From Nitrospira sp. (GTDB lineage Bacteria; Nitrospirota; Nitrospiria; Nitrospirales; Nitrospiraceae), in assembly GCA_024998595.1 (NCBI GenBank), contig JACOEK010000005.1, forward strand, positions 224,333 to 288,332: DNA of 64,000 nucleotides, given 5' to 3'. Both the position numbers and the translations under genes were made by a program. Positions 1-9,301 of this stretch are shown one piece after another; position 1 is the stretch's first letter; every line of letters starts with the position of its first letter. Under the pieces are notes generated by a model. That model searched no databases and was not told where the DNA came from. It was given only the letters and a program-made list of their open reading frames with translations.

Positions 1-653
1 AGGTGAATCACGCGCGGCAGCGACCTCGGAACTTGCACAATGGCTGTTCCATTGGGGCGCCCGAACGCGTCGGTTCCTTCCAGGGTCACCAGAAAATTCA
101 GACTCTTATTGAGCAATTTGGGAAACGGATGCGCGGGATCCAACCCGACCGGACTGAGCAGTGGGAGCAACTCGCGTGAAAAGAACCGGCGCATCCAGCG
201 AATGTGCGATGGCATCCAGTCGGCCCGTTTTAGAAAGCGGATACGTTCGTCGGCGAGTTTCGGAATGAGCGACTGATTCAACACCACGTATTGTTCCTGC
301 ACCAGGTGGTGAGTGAGCGTGGCGATGCGAGCCAACAGTTCCGACGGTGTCAGACCGTCCGCTCCCCGTTGCTCCACCCCATGAGTGACCTGCTCTTTGA
401 GGCCGGCGACTCGAACCTCGAAAAATTCATCGAGATTGGAGCTGACGATGCAGAGGTATTTTAATCGTTCCAGCAGAGGAACCTTCTGGTCCTTGGCCAG
501 ATCGAGCACGCGACGGTTGAATTCCAACAGGCTCAATTCGCGGTTGATGAACCATTCGGGGCGGGACAGATCGCTCGTGACCGGGCGTCCGGGAGAAGCC
601 TTGGGTGTTGGGGCCAGGGGCTGGCTCTCTGAAGCTGTGGATCGTAAGGCCAT
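1..653 (-). CDS. ppk1: Polyphosphate kinase 1, N-terminal part (runs off window)
   Basis: Polyphosphate kinase makes inorganic polyphosphate from ATP at the membrane, reversibly. About 217 codons are visible and remain open to the window edge, so the catalytic HKD-like domains lie outside. What is seen is the N-terminal domain: a variable 30-residue leader, then FINRELSLLEFNRRV at about residue 35 and SSNLDEFFEVRVAGL at about residue 72, both hallmarks of Ppk1, followed by the helical N domain. The ATG at 653 is the first good start; no convincing Shine-Dalgarno precedes it, and a possible -10 (TATAGA on the minus strand, 671-676) lies upstream. The exported jelly-roll gene ends 100 bp upstream on the same strand. 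Confidence 0.93.
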   Translation of the reverse strand, partial: MALRSTASESQPLAPTPKASPGRPVTSDLSRPEWFINRELSLLEFNRRVLDLAKDQKVPLLERLKYLCIVSSNLDEFFEVRVAGLKEQVTHGVEQRGADGLTPSELLARIATLTHHLVQEQYVVLNQSLIPKLADERIRFLKRADWMPSHIRWMRRFFSRELLPLLSPVGLDPAHPFPKLLNKSLNFLVTLEGTDAFGRPNGTAIVQVPRSLPRVIH

Positions 654-753
654 ACGTAATGGGTGGGCAGTCTATACCAACCGAGTGTCACGTAGAGATC
701 AAGAAACGGTTAACTTTTCCGATCACCGGCTGATACGTTACCGGCGTCTTCAT

Positions 754-1662
754 TCATCGGACACATCCGATACGGGCCGTGGAGACCACGAAGTTGTCAA
801 AGTAGCGTTGTTGAGCCCGGCTGAATGGAACAGATGTCCAATACTGTTCCAGGTACACGGCATTGATGCCGTACTCGCTATAGGCCCCGATCCAATTGAC
901 GCCGGTCCGCTGAGCCTCTAACTGACCATCAATCCAATATTCAAGAACGCCGTTCGCCTCATCGCGACTGTTTAATTTCATGTGCACCTCGACGCACAGC
1001 CACTTCCCGATGTTGGCAGGGCGGAACAGTGCAGTCTGGCCGCCGGCTGCTCCAAGCCATCGCAGGCGAGGAAAGTCGTTGTAGGTGGTGGTCCGCAAGG
1101 TTCCGAACTCATCGGTGCCGGATGCGGGGTCGATATAGAGGCGGTCTGGATCTGAGTCCGGAAGAGCGCCGCTCCACAAATGGCCGATGGCAGCCTGCGC
1201 AAAACGGTCGCTTGAAAGGATCGTCGCTCGCGTGAGTTTATCCCCCCCGCCGCCGGTCCAGCCCGGTTGCAACCGCAGGTCGAACCGCCAGTAGATGTCG
1301 CGGTATTTGGCAGTCCCCGCATCGACCGGCTTCATGTACGCGCTGGGCGTCTTGCCGAAGGCCAGGTGGAGAGAGCCGCCGTGCGCATCGCCGGGAAGGT
1401 ATTCTGCCCGCATGCCGTTCGATGCGCCGACTCCAGCCCCCTCTTCGCGGACGAATCGGCCATGCCGGATGTCGTACTCGAAGTACTGAGTGAGGCGGTC
1501 GATCTCGAAATCATCGCACCAGATCCATTCGGGATGGCGACCTTGCCAGTCGGTGCACAGGGCTTGCGCCGGCTCGGCCGCGTCGCTGTGACGGCTCGCC
1601 CCGAGGAGACAGGCGGCGGCGCAGAGCGCCGCCGCGAGACTCCATCGAGACCAAATCGCCAT
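754..1662 (-). CDS. Exported jelly-roll (ConA-like/polysaccharide-lyase-like) protein
   Basis: A 302-residue protein with a cleavable signal peptide (Arg start, hydrophobic LAAALCAAACLLGA, cleavage near DAA). The mature part has alternating beta-strand patterns such as IYWRFDLRLQPGW and VLEYWIDGQL, typical of the concanavalin-A-like jelly roll of polysaccharide lyases and glucanases. Three Cys near the ends (CTDW, WCDDF, terminal IGCVR) may form disulfides. I cannot place it in a defined lyase family, so binding or cleavage of a polysaccharide is an inference. The start lies 2 nt behind the ilvD stop, so it is probably translated from the ilvD transcript; nothing links the two functions. Confidence 0.6.
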   Translation of the reverse strand: MAIWSRWSLAAALCAAACLLGASRHSDAAEPAQALCTDWQGRHPEWIWCDDFEIDRLTQYFEYDIRHGRFVREEGAGVGASNGMRAEYLPGDAHGGSLHLAFGKTPSAYMKPVDAGTAKYRDIYWRFDLRLQPGWTGGGGDKLTRATILSSDRFAQAAIGHLWSGALPDSDPDRLYIDPASGTDEFGTLRTTTYNDFPRLRWLGAAGGQTALFRPANIGKWLCVEVHMKLNSRDEANGVLEYWIDGQLEAQRTGVNWIGAYSEYGINAVYLEQYWTSVPFSRAQQRYFDNFVVSTARIGCVR

Positions 1663-1664
1663 GG

Positions 1665-3338
1665 CTAGGTGGTCACCGCCCCTTCGGAGGCGGAAGAGAC
1701 GTGGCGGGCGTATTTCCCCATCACTCCGGAAAGGTATCGCGGTGCTGGCTGTTTAACCTTCTTCAAGCGCGCGGCCATTTCTTTCTGGGTCACGCTGACA
1801 TCCAGCCGCCGTTTCACAATGTCGAAGGTAATCACATCCCCGGTCTTGACGGCTGCGATCGGACCGCCCTTGATGGCTTCAGGGGCAACATGCCCGGCCA
1901 TCAGTCCGTGTGTGGCTCCGGAGAATCGTCCGTCGGTAAGCAGCGCGACGGAATCGCCGAGTCCTGCGCCGACGATCGCGGCCGTCACGCCGAGCATTTC
2001 CCGCATGCCCGGGCCTCCTGCCGGTCCCTCATACCGAATGACGACGACATCCCCGGCTTTGATCTTCCCGGCCTGTACGGCCTTGAAGGCATCTTCCTCG
2101 CGCTCGTACACCTTCGCTGGTCCACTGAAATGCAGGATGGAATGGCCGGCGACTTTCACGACGCAACCTTCCGGGGCAAGGTTGCCCTTGAGAATGACCA
2201 GGCCGCCGGTTGGCTTGATCGGTTTGGACAAGGGCCGCAACACCTGTTGTTCCGGTTTTTCCGTGGCGGCTTTCGCCTCTTCGCCGATTGTTCGTCCGGT
2301 GACAGTGATCTGGTCCGGGTGCAGGATCTTCGCATCGATCAGGCGCTTGGCCACCAGGGTCGTGCCACCTGCCGCATAGAGATCCGCCGCTGTGAAGTGC
2401 CCACCTGGCTTCAGATCGGCCAGCAACGGCACCTTTCGGTTGATCTTGTCGAAATCGTCGATAGTGAGGCGCACGCCCATTTCGCGCGCCACCGCCAGCA
2501 GATGCAAGACGGCATTCGTCGAGCCACCGGTTGTCGCGACGGCGGCGATGGCATTTTCAATGGAACGGCGCGTGATGATCTGTTTGGGGCGAATGTCTTT
2601 TTTCAGCAGGTCCATGACCAATTTACCGCACTCGAACGCCACATCGTCCTTGCGCGCATCCATGGCAGGGACCCCGTTGCGTCCCATCGGCGAGATGCCG
2701 AGAAATTCAAATGCAATGGCCATCGTGTTGGCGGTGAACTGGCCGCCGCAGGCGCCTGGCCCAGGGCAGGCATGGTCTTCCAAGTCTTTCAATTCGGCAT
2801 TCGTCATCTTGCCGGACGCGTGTTTGCCGACTGCCTCGAAGACGTCTTGAATGGTAACGTCATGTCCCTGGAACTGTCCCGGCATGATGGAGCCGCCGTA
2901 AATCATGAGGGACGGCACGTTCAACCGGCAGAGCGCCATGACTGTCCCGGGAATGGTCTTATCGCATCCCGACAGGGCAACGACGCCGTCGAAGAGGTGT
3001 CCGCGCGCGACGAGTTCGATGGAATCCGCGATGACCTCGCGACTGATGAGCGAGGCCTTCATGCCCTCGGTTCCCATGGAAATGCCGTCCGACACCGCGA
3101 TGGTGTTGTATTCGATCGGGGTGCCGCCGGCCGCGCGGATGCCCGCCTTCACCCGTTCCGACAACCGACGCAGGTGGAAATTGCAGGGCATAACTTCAAT
3201 CCAGGTGTTGGCGACGCCGATCAGCGGGCGTTCGAGGTCGGCATCGGTAAATCCGACAGCTTTCAGCATGGCGCGGGCCGGTGCGCGGCCTGGTCCGTCA
3301 AGCAGGTTGTGGCTTTTGTGTCGCGGGTCGATCGTCAT
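1665..3338 (-). CDS. ilvD: Dihydroxy-acid dehydratase
   Basis: Catalyses dehydration of 2,3-dihydroxy-isovalerate and 2,3-dihydroxy-3-methylvalerate in valine, isoleucine and leucine synthesis (cytosolic). The 557 residues match the usual family length. Fe-S cluster and active-site motifs are present: [14 protein letters not shown] at about residue 122, [16 protein letters not shown] at about 190, and the C-terminal [12 protein letters not shown] at about 470. A clear AGGAG lies 6 nt before the ATG at 3338. No other ilv gene is adjacent; the next gene downstream (exported jelly-roll protein) begins 2 nt after the stop. The 228 bp upstream has no gene that I can support. Confidence 0.97.
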   Translation of the reverse strand: MTIDPRHKSHNLLDGPGRAPARAMLKAVGFTDADLERPLIGVANTWIEVMPCNFHLRRLSERVKAGIRAAGGTPIEYNTIAVSDGISMGTEGMKASLISREVIADSIELVARGHLFDGVVALSGCDKTIPGTVMALCRLNVPSLMIYGGSIMPGQFQGHDVTIQDVFEAVGKHASGKMTNAELKDLEDHACPGPGACGGQFTANTMAIAFEFLGISPMGRNGVPAMDARKDDVAFECGKLVMDLLKKDIRPKQIITRRSIENAIAAVATTGGSTNAVLHLLAVAREMGVRLTIDDFDKINRKVPLLADLKPGGHFTAADLYAAGGTTLVAKRLIDAKILHPDQITVTGRTIGEEAKAATEKPEQQVLRPLSKPIKPTGGLVILKGNLAPEGCVVKVAGHSILHFSGPAKVYEREEDAFKAVQAGKIKAGDVVVIRYEGPAGGPGMREMLGVTAAIVGAGLGDSVALLTDGRFSGATHGLMAGHVAPEAIKGGPIAAVKTGDVITFDIVKRRLDVSVTQKEMAARLKKVKQPAPRYLSGVMGKYARHVSSASEGAVTT

Positions 3339-3566
3339 GGAAACTCCTTCAGTTACGAAAACGGGAACTGCCGTTCAGCATGGAGCCTGTGCAGATGGAT
3401 CGCAAACTTTCGCATACATGGGCGTAGAGGGTCAATCTGCGGCTCTGGTGGCCTGGACGGGACGGGAACCGGTTACGCGGGAGTGCTGAAGGGGCGTGAA
3501 TGGAGGGAAGTCGTGAAAATGCGGCAGGGCGGCATCGAAGGATGCGACCCTGCCGCAAACGGTTCG

Positions 3567-3935
3567 CTAATGCTTGTCCTTCTTGTCGTGCTTTTCTTTC
3601 TTCTCGTGTTTCTCGTGCTTCGCTTCCTTGTCGATGACGGCGCCTGTTGCTGCGTCGATATGCACTTCCGTCATCGCGCCGTCGGCTCCGAGGACCTCCA
3701 CTTCCCAAACGGTCTTGTCGTGTTTCTTTTCAAGTTCAGCTTCGACCGCCGTGCCGGGTGCCGCTTCTAACGCGGTTTTGATCGCCTGGTCGATGGTGAC
3801 TTTTGCGTCCTTCACCAAGTCGGCGATGTCACACTTCTCGTCCTTGCCCTTGTGCCCCTTGTCACTCCAAGCGGGGGTGGTCATGAGGAACAGGGCCGCA
3901 ACCATGAGGGCCGGAATTGCCAGGTGCTTGATCAT
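3567..3935 (-). CDS. Exported PepSY-domain protein with His/Lys-rich tail
   Basis: A 122-residue exported protein. The start at 3935 is chosen because GGAGG lies 8 nt upstream and the N-terminus then is a clean signal peptide (MIKHLAIPALMVAALFLM, cleavage at AWS). A longer frame would run into the upstream gene. The mature domain has the PepSY pattern: helix with DQAIKTALEAAPGTAVEAEL, then strands WEVEVLGADGAMTEVHIDAATGAVI. The tail alternates HEKHEKKEKHDKKDKH and could bind metal; that is inference. It follows the Spy-like gene by 34 bp on the same strand, so the two are probably co-expressed in the periplasm. Confidence 0.8.
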   Translation of the reverse strand: MIKHLAIPALMVAALFLMTTPAWSDKGHKGKDEKCDIADLVKDAKVTIDQAIKTALEAAPGTAVEAELEKKHDKTVWEVEVLGADGAMTEVHIDAATGAVIDKEAKHEKHEKKEKHDKKDKH

Positions 3936-3969
3936 CAGTAGCCTCCGATTCAGTGCCATGGTGAACGAG

Positions 3970-4578
3970 TTACTGAGGTTTCGCCTCGCCATGCGGGTTG
4001 GCGCTGTGGGGATTCGCGCCTTGCGGCGTGCCACCGTGGGGGTTCTTCCCGTGCGGCGCGCCCGCGCCCTTGTGCTGCTGCATCATCTTCTCATGCTCGG
4101 CCTGCTCCTTGGCACGTTGTTCGGGAGTCAGCAGCGCGAGGGCGTCCCGTCTGGTTTTAACCGACAGGACCCGGAGTCCGATTTGCACGTCGGCGCTCTG
4201 CTTCAGCTTCGCTTCGATGGCCCCGATGTCGGATTTTTCGTCATCCGTCAGCGCCTTCACTTCCCGTTCGGCGACCTGAATATCGGCTTCCATCTTGATC
4301 CGGTTCTTGTCGAGGTTGAGCTGGAGTTCCTTGAGCTTGGTCACTTGATCGGCGCTCAATCCGATCTCTTTCTCATGCTTCAAGAGGTGACGGATGAGGT
4401 GGCCGGCGCCTCCATGCATCATCATCTCCATCATGGCGGCGCCCATGCCGTGCTGGCCTTTCTGGTAGCCGCCGCCGTGTCCGCCGTATCCGCCTTCGGG
4501 ATTGGCCCAGGCGGGGGAGAGCGTCAACGCGCAGGCGATGGCCGACGCGGTGGCCAGAGTGAAGAGTTTCGTCATCAT
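3970..4578 (-). CDS. Spy/CpxP-like periplasmic protein, His/Met-rich
   Basis: A 202-residue exported protein: signal peptide ending near SPAWA, a Gly/His/Met-rich segment (residues about 27-58, including MMEMMMHGG), a long helical middle with the LTxxQ-type motifs of the Spy/CpxP/ZraP fold (LSADQ, LTPEQ), and a tail with repeated NPH/PHG units. Family members are periplasmic chaperones or metal-responsive sensors; the Met and His clusters suggest copper or zinc binding here (inference). AGGAGG precedes the tandem ATG ATG at 4578/4575, and either could be used. Neighbours are MarC 26 bp upstream and the PepSY protein downstream on the same strand. Confidence 0.75.
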   Translation of the reverse strand: MMTKLFTLATASAIACALTLSPAWANPEGGYGGHGGGYQKGQHGMGAAMMEMMMHGGAGHLIRHLLKHEKEIGLSADQVTKLKELQLNLDKNRIKMEADIQVAEREVKALTDDEKSDIGAIEAKLKQSADVQIGLRVLSVKTRRDALALLTPEQRAKEQAEHEKMMQQHKGAGAPHGKNPHGGTPQGANPHSANPHGEAKPQ

Positions 4579-4604
4579 TCGGTTCCTCCTTCGGTTAAGT
4601 GCGA

Positions 4605-5267
4605 TTAATGTCCCGTCAGTCCACGTAACAAGCCCCGGTCACCGGTGAGGGCATTCACCATAAATTGAACGGCCAGCGCGGCCAGCAAGAGCCCCATCAA
4701 GCGAGCGATGATCTTCTCGGCAATGGGATTCAGCCACTTCGCGCTGCGTGCACCGATCGCTAATATACTGTAACTCGCCAATCCGATCAGTACAAGGCAT
4801 CCCAACAATACGGCCCGCAGCAACCAGGTGGTGGCCTGTGTTTCCAACAGAATCACGGTGGAGATCGCGGCCGGTCCCGCAAGCATGGGGATGGCGAGCG
4901 GGGTAATGGCGATGTCGTCTTTGCTGGTGCCTGCGGCGGTTTCTGCCGCCGTCTCCTGAACGGTGGACCGTTGCGCGCGCAACATGTCCAGCGAGACCAG
5001 CAACAGAATGAGGCCTCCGGCGATTTGCACGGCGGGTAAGGAGATACCCAATAGACTGAGCAATGTTTGGCCGAACAGAGCGAAGCCACTCAAGATCCCG
5101 ACGGTCACGAGACAGGCGACTCGCGCGGTTCGAAGCCGCTGGGCCACGGAATCGCGCGGGGTCATGGCGAGAAACGCCGGAACCACGGCGATGGGATCGA
5201 CGATCACGAAGAGGGAACTGAACGCGAGGAGGGCATATTCGACCATCGTCATAGAAGTGGCCGGCAT
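4605..5267 (-). CDS. MarC-family integral membrane protein
   Basis: A 220-residue protein with six predicted membrane helices, the size and pattern of the MarC/UPF0056 family. Characteristic segments are LFVIVDPIAVVPAFLAMT at about residues 19-36, the central AITPLAIPMLAGPAAISTVI, and the C-terminal ARLMGLLLAALAVQFMVNAL. Transport substrate and role are unknown for the family; the old link to multiple antibiotic resistance was withdrawn. It starts 14 bp after the DnaJ-like gene and ends 26 bp before the Spy-like gene, so it is likely part of a four-gene minus-strand set. Confidence 0.88.
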   Translation of the reverse strand: MPATSMTMVEYALLAFSSLFVIVDPIAVVPAFLAMTPRDSVAQRLRTARVACLVTVGILSGFALFGQTLLSLLGISLPAVQIAGGLILLLVSLDMLRAQRSTVQETAAETAAGTSKDDIAITPLAIPMLAGPAAISTVILLETQATTWLLRAVLLGCLVLIGLASYSILAIGARSAKWLNPIAEKIIARLMGLLLAALAVQFMVNALTGDRGLLRGLTGH

Positions 5268-5281
5268 CAGAATCGTGCGGA

Positions 5282-6316
5282 TCAGGATGAACTGCGTCTC
5301 GACGCGGCGAGGATCTCGGCTCGCGGATCGCTGTGGCGGCCTTGTTTCAACTGTTCATAGAGCGCGCGCTCTTCGTCGGAGATGCCGGTGGGCATGACAA
5401 TCTTCAGCTTCAGGAACAGATCCCCGTGCTCTCCGGTGGCGGTGGGCAAGCCCTTGCCCTTCAGTCGCAGTTTGCTGTCGGCTTTACTGCCGGCAGGAAT
5501 CTTCACCTTCACCGGCTCGGCCAATGTGGGTGCCATCACTTCAGCGCCAAGCGCCGCTTCCCACGGCCAGACCGGCAGGGTGACGTGAATGTCGGATCCC
5601 TTTTGTCGGAACACACCGTTGGCTTGAATGTGGACGCGCAGGTACAGATCGCCCGGTTTGCCCCCATTCACTCCCGGTTGGCCTTTGCCTGCGATTCTCA
5701 TCCGGGTATCGTGCTGGACGCCTGCCGGAATACGAACTTCAATCGTACGCTTGTCGGTTTGCGTTCCGGTGCCGCCGCACACGACGCAAGGGCGGCCTCG
5801 CACAATCGCGCTTCCGCCGCAGGCCTTGCAGACGACGCGCTCGGTGAGGTCGATGCGCCGGCTGACGCCGGTCGCCACGTCGCGGACGCTGAGCTCCACA
5901 TCGGTTTCCAGATCTTCCCCGTCGACGGCAAATCCTGCGGCGCCACCTTGAGCCCCACGACCACGTCCGCCGAAGAAGGTCTCGAAAATATCCCCGAAGT
6001 CGCCGCTGAATCCTCCGGCTTGGCCGCCTCGTCCTGCTTGGCTGCCGGCCTGCTGGCGGGCCTTTTCGTAGGCTTCGGCCTGTTCCCAGTTCTGGCCGTA
6101 CTGATCGTATTTCTTCCGCTTGTCAGGATCGGACAACACCTCGTGCGCTTCGTTCAATTCCTTGAACTTCTTCTCCATTTCCGTTTTTTTTGCGCCGGTA
6201 TGGAGGTCGGGATGGATTTCTCGCGCCCGCCGGCGAAACGCCTTCTTGATGTCGTCGGCGGAGGCGTCCCGTTGGATGCCGAGGATGTCGTAGTAGCCGC
6301 GTTGTGCTGTAGCCAT
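5282..6316 (-). CDS. DnaJ/CbpA-type co-chaperone with half zinc finger
   Basis: A J-domain co-chaperone that would stimulate a DnaK-type Hsp70. Order: J domain (residues 1-72) with intact HPD at about 35-37, a Gly/Phe-rich linker ([21 protein letters not shown]), a short Cys region, then the two C-terminal beta domains. Full DnaJ has four CxxCxGxG repeats; only two CxxC motifs (CKACGG and CVVCGG) are seen here, enough for a single zinc site. It is therefore between DnaJ and CbpA in architecture. No dnaK or grpE is nearby. Start at 6316 has no strong Shine-Dalgarno. It heads the marC-Spy-PepSY run. Confidence 0.88.
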   Translation of the reverse strand: MATAQRGYYDILGIQRDASADDIKKAFRRRAREIHPDLHTGAKKTEMEKKFKELNEAHEVLSDPDKRKKYDQYGQNWEQAEAYEKARQQAGSQAGRGGQAGGFSGDFGDIFETFFGGRGRGAQGGAAGFAVDGEDLETDVELSVRDVATGVSRRIDLTERVVCKACGGSAIVRGRPCVVCGGTGTQTDKRTIEVRIPAGVQHDTRMRIAGKGQPGVNGGKPGDLYLRVHIQANGVFRQKGSDIHVTLPVWPWEAALGAEVMAPTLAEPVKVKIPAGSKADSKLRLKGKGLPTATGEHGDLFLKLKIVMPTGISDEERALYEQLKQGRHSDPRAEILAASRRSSS

Positions 6317-6651
6317 CAGGGTCTGTCCGTGGAAAATCGTGCGACGCGCACAGGCAAAGAGTGCAATCCTTTCCGGAGCTTACGAGGTCTCCGAACGCAT
6401 TGCAAGCGAACTTGTGGTTTTTCTCCGTCTTCCATCGCGCTTGCTAGTACAGAGATAAGAAAGGCGAGGCCACAGTCAAGTGCAGAGAGGAAAAGGGGGG
6501 CATCCACGGCAGTGCTCGCATCGGCAAGAAGTTCAGACGCTGCTAATTTGACGCATCATTTTGATTGAGGGCAGCATTTCTCAACGAAGTGTCTAGCGAA
6601 TGGAGATGCGATTTGCAGCCCCCATGCTGACTCGAAAGAAGATGTAATCCA
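6317..6651. other. 335-bp intergenic region, no gene seen
   Basis: Lies between two minus-strand genes. No supported reading frame or RNA was found. On the minus strand a TTGACT (6474-6479) is followed after 16 bp by TATCTC (6452-6457), a weak possible promoter for the DnaJ-like gene; the -10 matches only half the consensus. Confidence 0.4.
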
Positions 6652-7938
6652 CTATTGAGGAATGGGCCCCGCAACTGCGTGCACCACAAACGTCGCGAGC
6701 GCCTCGTGGCCCAGATCATTCAAATGGGTGTCATCACGCCACCACAGCAGGTCGCTCGAACGACGAAAGATCTGTCTCGCCTCTGATCGGAGATACGCCC
6801 GGCTGTCCAAACAGGTCAATGAAATCTGTCGGCAGGCGGCTATCACGGCTTGCGCAAATCCAGAAGATTGTGGCTCTTCCGTGGAATCCGGGTTCAACAA
6901 CCAGTGATACACTTCTCCCTTGGTCGGTAAAATAATGATCGTCATGTGGATCCCCATCCGGCCGGCCCTCGTATGCATTTCGCGGAGTGTTGTCCGAAGT
7001 TTCGCGAAATTGGGATGCCGTTCGACCTCCGCGCGCCCACGCGTGCCCCAGACCTCCTGGGGCCGGTAAAACAAGATGGAGCGACCGTCAGGCAGGGGCC
7101 GGACCACCACATCCTCTGAAATCCCATTCCAACGGCTGCGTACAGACTCCCACGCTTGCCTCAGTGGAGAGCGATCTCGGAACGTCCGGTAGTTCACGAG
7201 TGCGGCGGAGAGTCCGTTGCGCCAGGGCAACGCATCGAGGTCCCATGTTTCCCCGCCGGTGTCATCCAGATCATTGCCCGTGTAAAGGGTCCATATGAGA
7301 TGCGCGCCAGGTGCGAGGGGCAAGTCGTGGGTTTCTATGGAAAAGTTGAGGTACTGTTCGTACGGACCACCGGGGTAAGACAAGTTGTAGACCGACCATC
7401 CTAAACGTTGCTCCAGAAGAGATGCCCAGGTTTTCCTTTGCGTGACGCCGACTCCCGCCGCAAAGGAGTCGCCGAGCACGATGGCATTGAGAGGGTGTTG
7501 GAGGGGATCGTTTCGAAACCCTTTTGTGTCGGTTCGAAATTCCATATGGCGTGGCTCTCGAAACGTCGAAATTCCGGCCATCGCTGCGAGGTCGCCATAG
7601 GTCTCCCCTGAAAACCTCACATCTGCATCCCAACGTCCCAACATCGGCAACGCCGGTAATCGCCGTTGATGGAGATTCATCGGGGAGTAGTGAAGCCGCC
7701 CGCCAATGAACGGTCGCAAGAGCAGATCGCAGAACGTGACCGTGACGCACAGAGTGACAAGTACCAATACAGACCGCAGGGCATATTCGCGCGTGCGCGA
7801 GGCGATGAGGAGCCAGGCCACCGGAATCAGGAGCAGGACTTCCAGTAATCCGTTTTTTAAGAGTCCCTCAGCAAACGGCAACGTGGTAGCAGCTATCGCC
7901 AGCGAGATCACACCGAGCGAGCTCACGGATAGCCGCAT
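6652..7938 (-). CDS. Membrane-anchored SGNH/GDSL-type protein (AlgX/AlgJ-like)
   Basis: A 428-residue protein from the ATG at 7938, which has GGAG 10 nt upstream; a TTG 48 nt earlier is the alternative. Two or three hydrophobic helices occupy residues 5-85, then an extracytoplasmic domain follows. SGNH motifs: block I IVLGDSFAAGVG at about residue 155, a GN in YTGNDLDD, and block V WWRDDTHLNDLGHEA near the C-terminus, giving the Ser, Asn and Asp-His set. Families with this layout acetylate or deacetylate polysaccharides; the substrate cannot be named. No polysaccharide cluster surrounds it. A similar but not near-identical protein lies at 17434-18558. Confidence 0.75.
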   Translation of the reverse strand: MRLSVSSLGVISLAIAATTLPFAEGLLKNGLLEVLLLIPVAWLLIASRTREYALRSVLVLVTLCVTVTFCDLLLRPFIGGRLHYSPMNLHQRRLPALPMLGRWDADVRFSGETYGDLAAMAGISTFREPRHMEFRTDTKGFRNDPLQHPLNAIVLGDSFAAGVGVTQRKTWASLLEQRLGWSVYNLSYPGGPYEQYLNFSIETHDLPLAPGAHLIWTLYTGNDLDDTGGETWDLDALPWRNGLSAALVNYRTFRDRSPLRQAWESVRSRWNGISEDVVVRPLPDGRSILFYRPQEVWGTRGRAEVERHPNFAKLRTTLREMHTRAGRMGIHMTIIILPTKGEVYHWLLNPDSTEEPQSSGFAQAVIAACRQISLTCLDSRAYLRSEARQIFRRSSDLLWWRDDTHLNDLGHEALATFVVHAVAGPIPQ

Positions 7939-8167
7939 GTCACAGGTACTCCGGTACGAAGGACGAGATAGGTGACAATGGCACAATCCCTTCGCATCTC
8001 GTGAGGCCTATGTCAAGGCAGTCTTGAGCACCAGGGATTCGTTGGTCGATGCCGGGCAGGTGCAGGCAATACCTCATCTTCCCGGAAGCGGGAGACGTGG
8101 GTAGTGCTTTCGCCCGACTCACCTTCAGCGGTTGGTTCTATACGAGAGACTCTGTTCAGAAGGCGGA

Positions 8168-9268
8168 TCAAGCGGGTGGGGCGATGGGGGAATCGACACG
8201 CCGTTGGTCTACGAAGAGATGCAATTTGTCGACGGGGAAAAAAAGTGATGTCGCCATGTCCGTGGTGATGCCGTGATTTCGACCGGCGCGGGCTACCAGT
8301 TTGAGATTACCAAGCCGGCAGTGAATGAGGAGATCGGCGCCGAGATCTTCAATAAGGTCCACACTCGCCTCCACCCGGAGGGAGTGTGGTGTGCGCTGTA
8401 ATGAAATGTCTTCGGGGCGGATTCCGAGAGTCAGCGTGGATGGGTGTGGGGGCAGAGTCGGCAGGAAATGTGCCGGTAGCGGAAACGTCATGTTGCCGCT
8501 TTGGAAGGTGGGCTCGGAGCCTTGCGTCCGGAGGCAGCCTTCCCAGAGATTCATCGGGGGCGTGCCGATAAAGGAGGCGACGAAGGGATCGGCCGGGGCG
8601 TTGTAGGTCTGCTGGGGATCATCCGCCTGTCGAATGCGTCCCCCTTCGATGACCACGATACGATCCCCCAGCGTCATCGCCTCCACCTGGTCATGCGTCA
8701 CGTAGATCATGGTCGCCTGCAGGCGGTGCTGCAATTTTTTCAGTTCAATTCGCATCGACGTGCGCAGTTGCGCGTCCAAGTTTGACAGCGGTTCATCGAA
8801 TAGAAATAGCTTGGGTTTGCGCACAATGGCGCGTCCCATGGCGACCCGTTGGCGTTGCCCCCCGGATAAGTCTTTGGGTTTTCGATCCAGCAGCGGATGA
8901 ATCTCCAAGAGCTGTGCGGCTTCGGCAATGCGATCGTCGATGACCTGGCGCGGCACGCGGCGCATCTTGAGCGCAAACGCGAGGTTCTCACGAACCGACA
9001 GGTGCGGGTACAGGGCGTAGTGCTGAAAGACCATCGCAATGTCGCGCTCCGCCGGTGGCAGATGATCGACCTCCTTCCCGTCGATGAGCACCTGCCCCGA
9101 TGTCTGGGCATCGAGCCCGGCGATAATCCGCAAAAGCGTCGATTTGCCACAGCCGGATGGCCCGAGCAGAATCGTAAAGCTTCCATTGGGAACCTGCAGC
9201 GAGATGTCTCGCAGAACGTTCTGCTCGCGAAATGATTTTGAGACGGCGCGCAGTTCCAATTCAGCCAT
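8168..9268 (-). CDS. CUT1 sugar ABC transporter, ATP-binding protein
   Basis: Cytoplasmic ATPase of a MalK/UgpC-type importer, 366 residues. Walker A LLGPSGCGKSTLL at about residue 35, Q-loop MVFQHYALYP, signature LSGGQRQRVAMG, Walker B LFLFDEPLSNLD, switch His in YVTHDQVEAMTLGDR; the last 130 residues match the regulatory TOBE-type domains. Upstream on the same strand are two permeases and a binding protein, so the importer is complete. A 126-bp repeat element sits between this gene and the second permease. MalK/UgpC/SugC cannot be told apart by eye, hence no symbol. Confidence 0.93.
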   Translation of the reverse strand: MAELELRAVSKSFREQNVLRDISLQVPNGSFTILLGPSGCGKSTLLRIIAGLDAQTSGQVLIDGKEVDHLPPAERDIAMVFQHYALYPHLSVRENLAFALKMRRVPRQVIDDRIAEAAQLLEIHPLLDRKPKDLSGGQRQRVAMGRAIVRKPKLFLFDEPLSNLDAQLRTSMRIELKKLQHRLQATMIYVTHDQVEAMTLGDRIVVIEGGRIRQADDPQQTYNAPADPFVASFIGTPPMNLWEGCLRTQGSEPTFQSGNMTFPLPAHFLPTLPPHPSTLTLGIRPEDISLQRTPHSLRVEASVDLIEDLGADLLIHCRLGNLKLVARAGRNHGITTDMATSLFFPVDKLHLFVDQRRVDSPIAPPA

Positions 9269-9301
9269 GAAGGTTCCCTTCGAAGCGCACGATGGTCAAG
9301 A

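Noticed and set aside
1701..3770. Long plus-strand open frame opposite ilvD
   Set aside because: It is antisense to a fully convincing ilvD and shows no domain; high GC makes long shadow frames common. The same applies to frames opposite dnaJ-like (5333-6568) and gltB (31620-33050, 33717-34706).
3936..4034. Longer N-terminus for the PepSY protein
   Set aside because: It would overlap the Spy-like gene and bury the signal peptide; GGAGG supports the start at 3935.
6452..6479. Heat-shock (sigma-32) promoter for the DnaJ-like gene
   Set aside because: Only a TTGACT-like -35 is seen; no CCCCAT-type -10 at the right distance.
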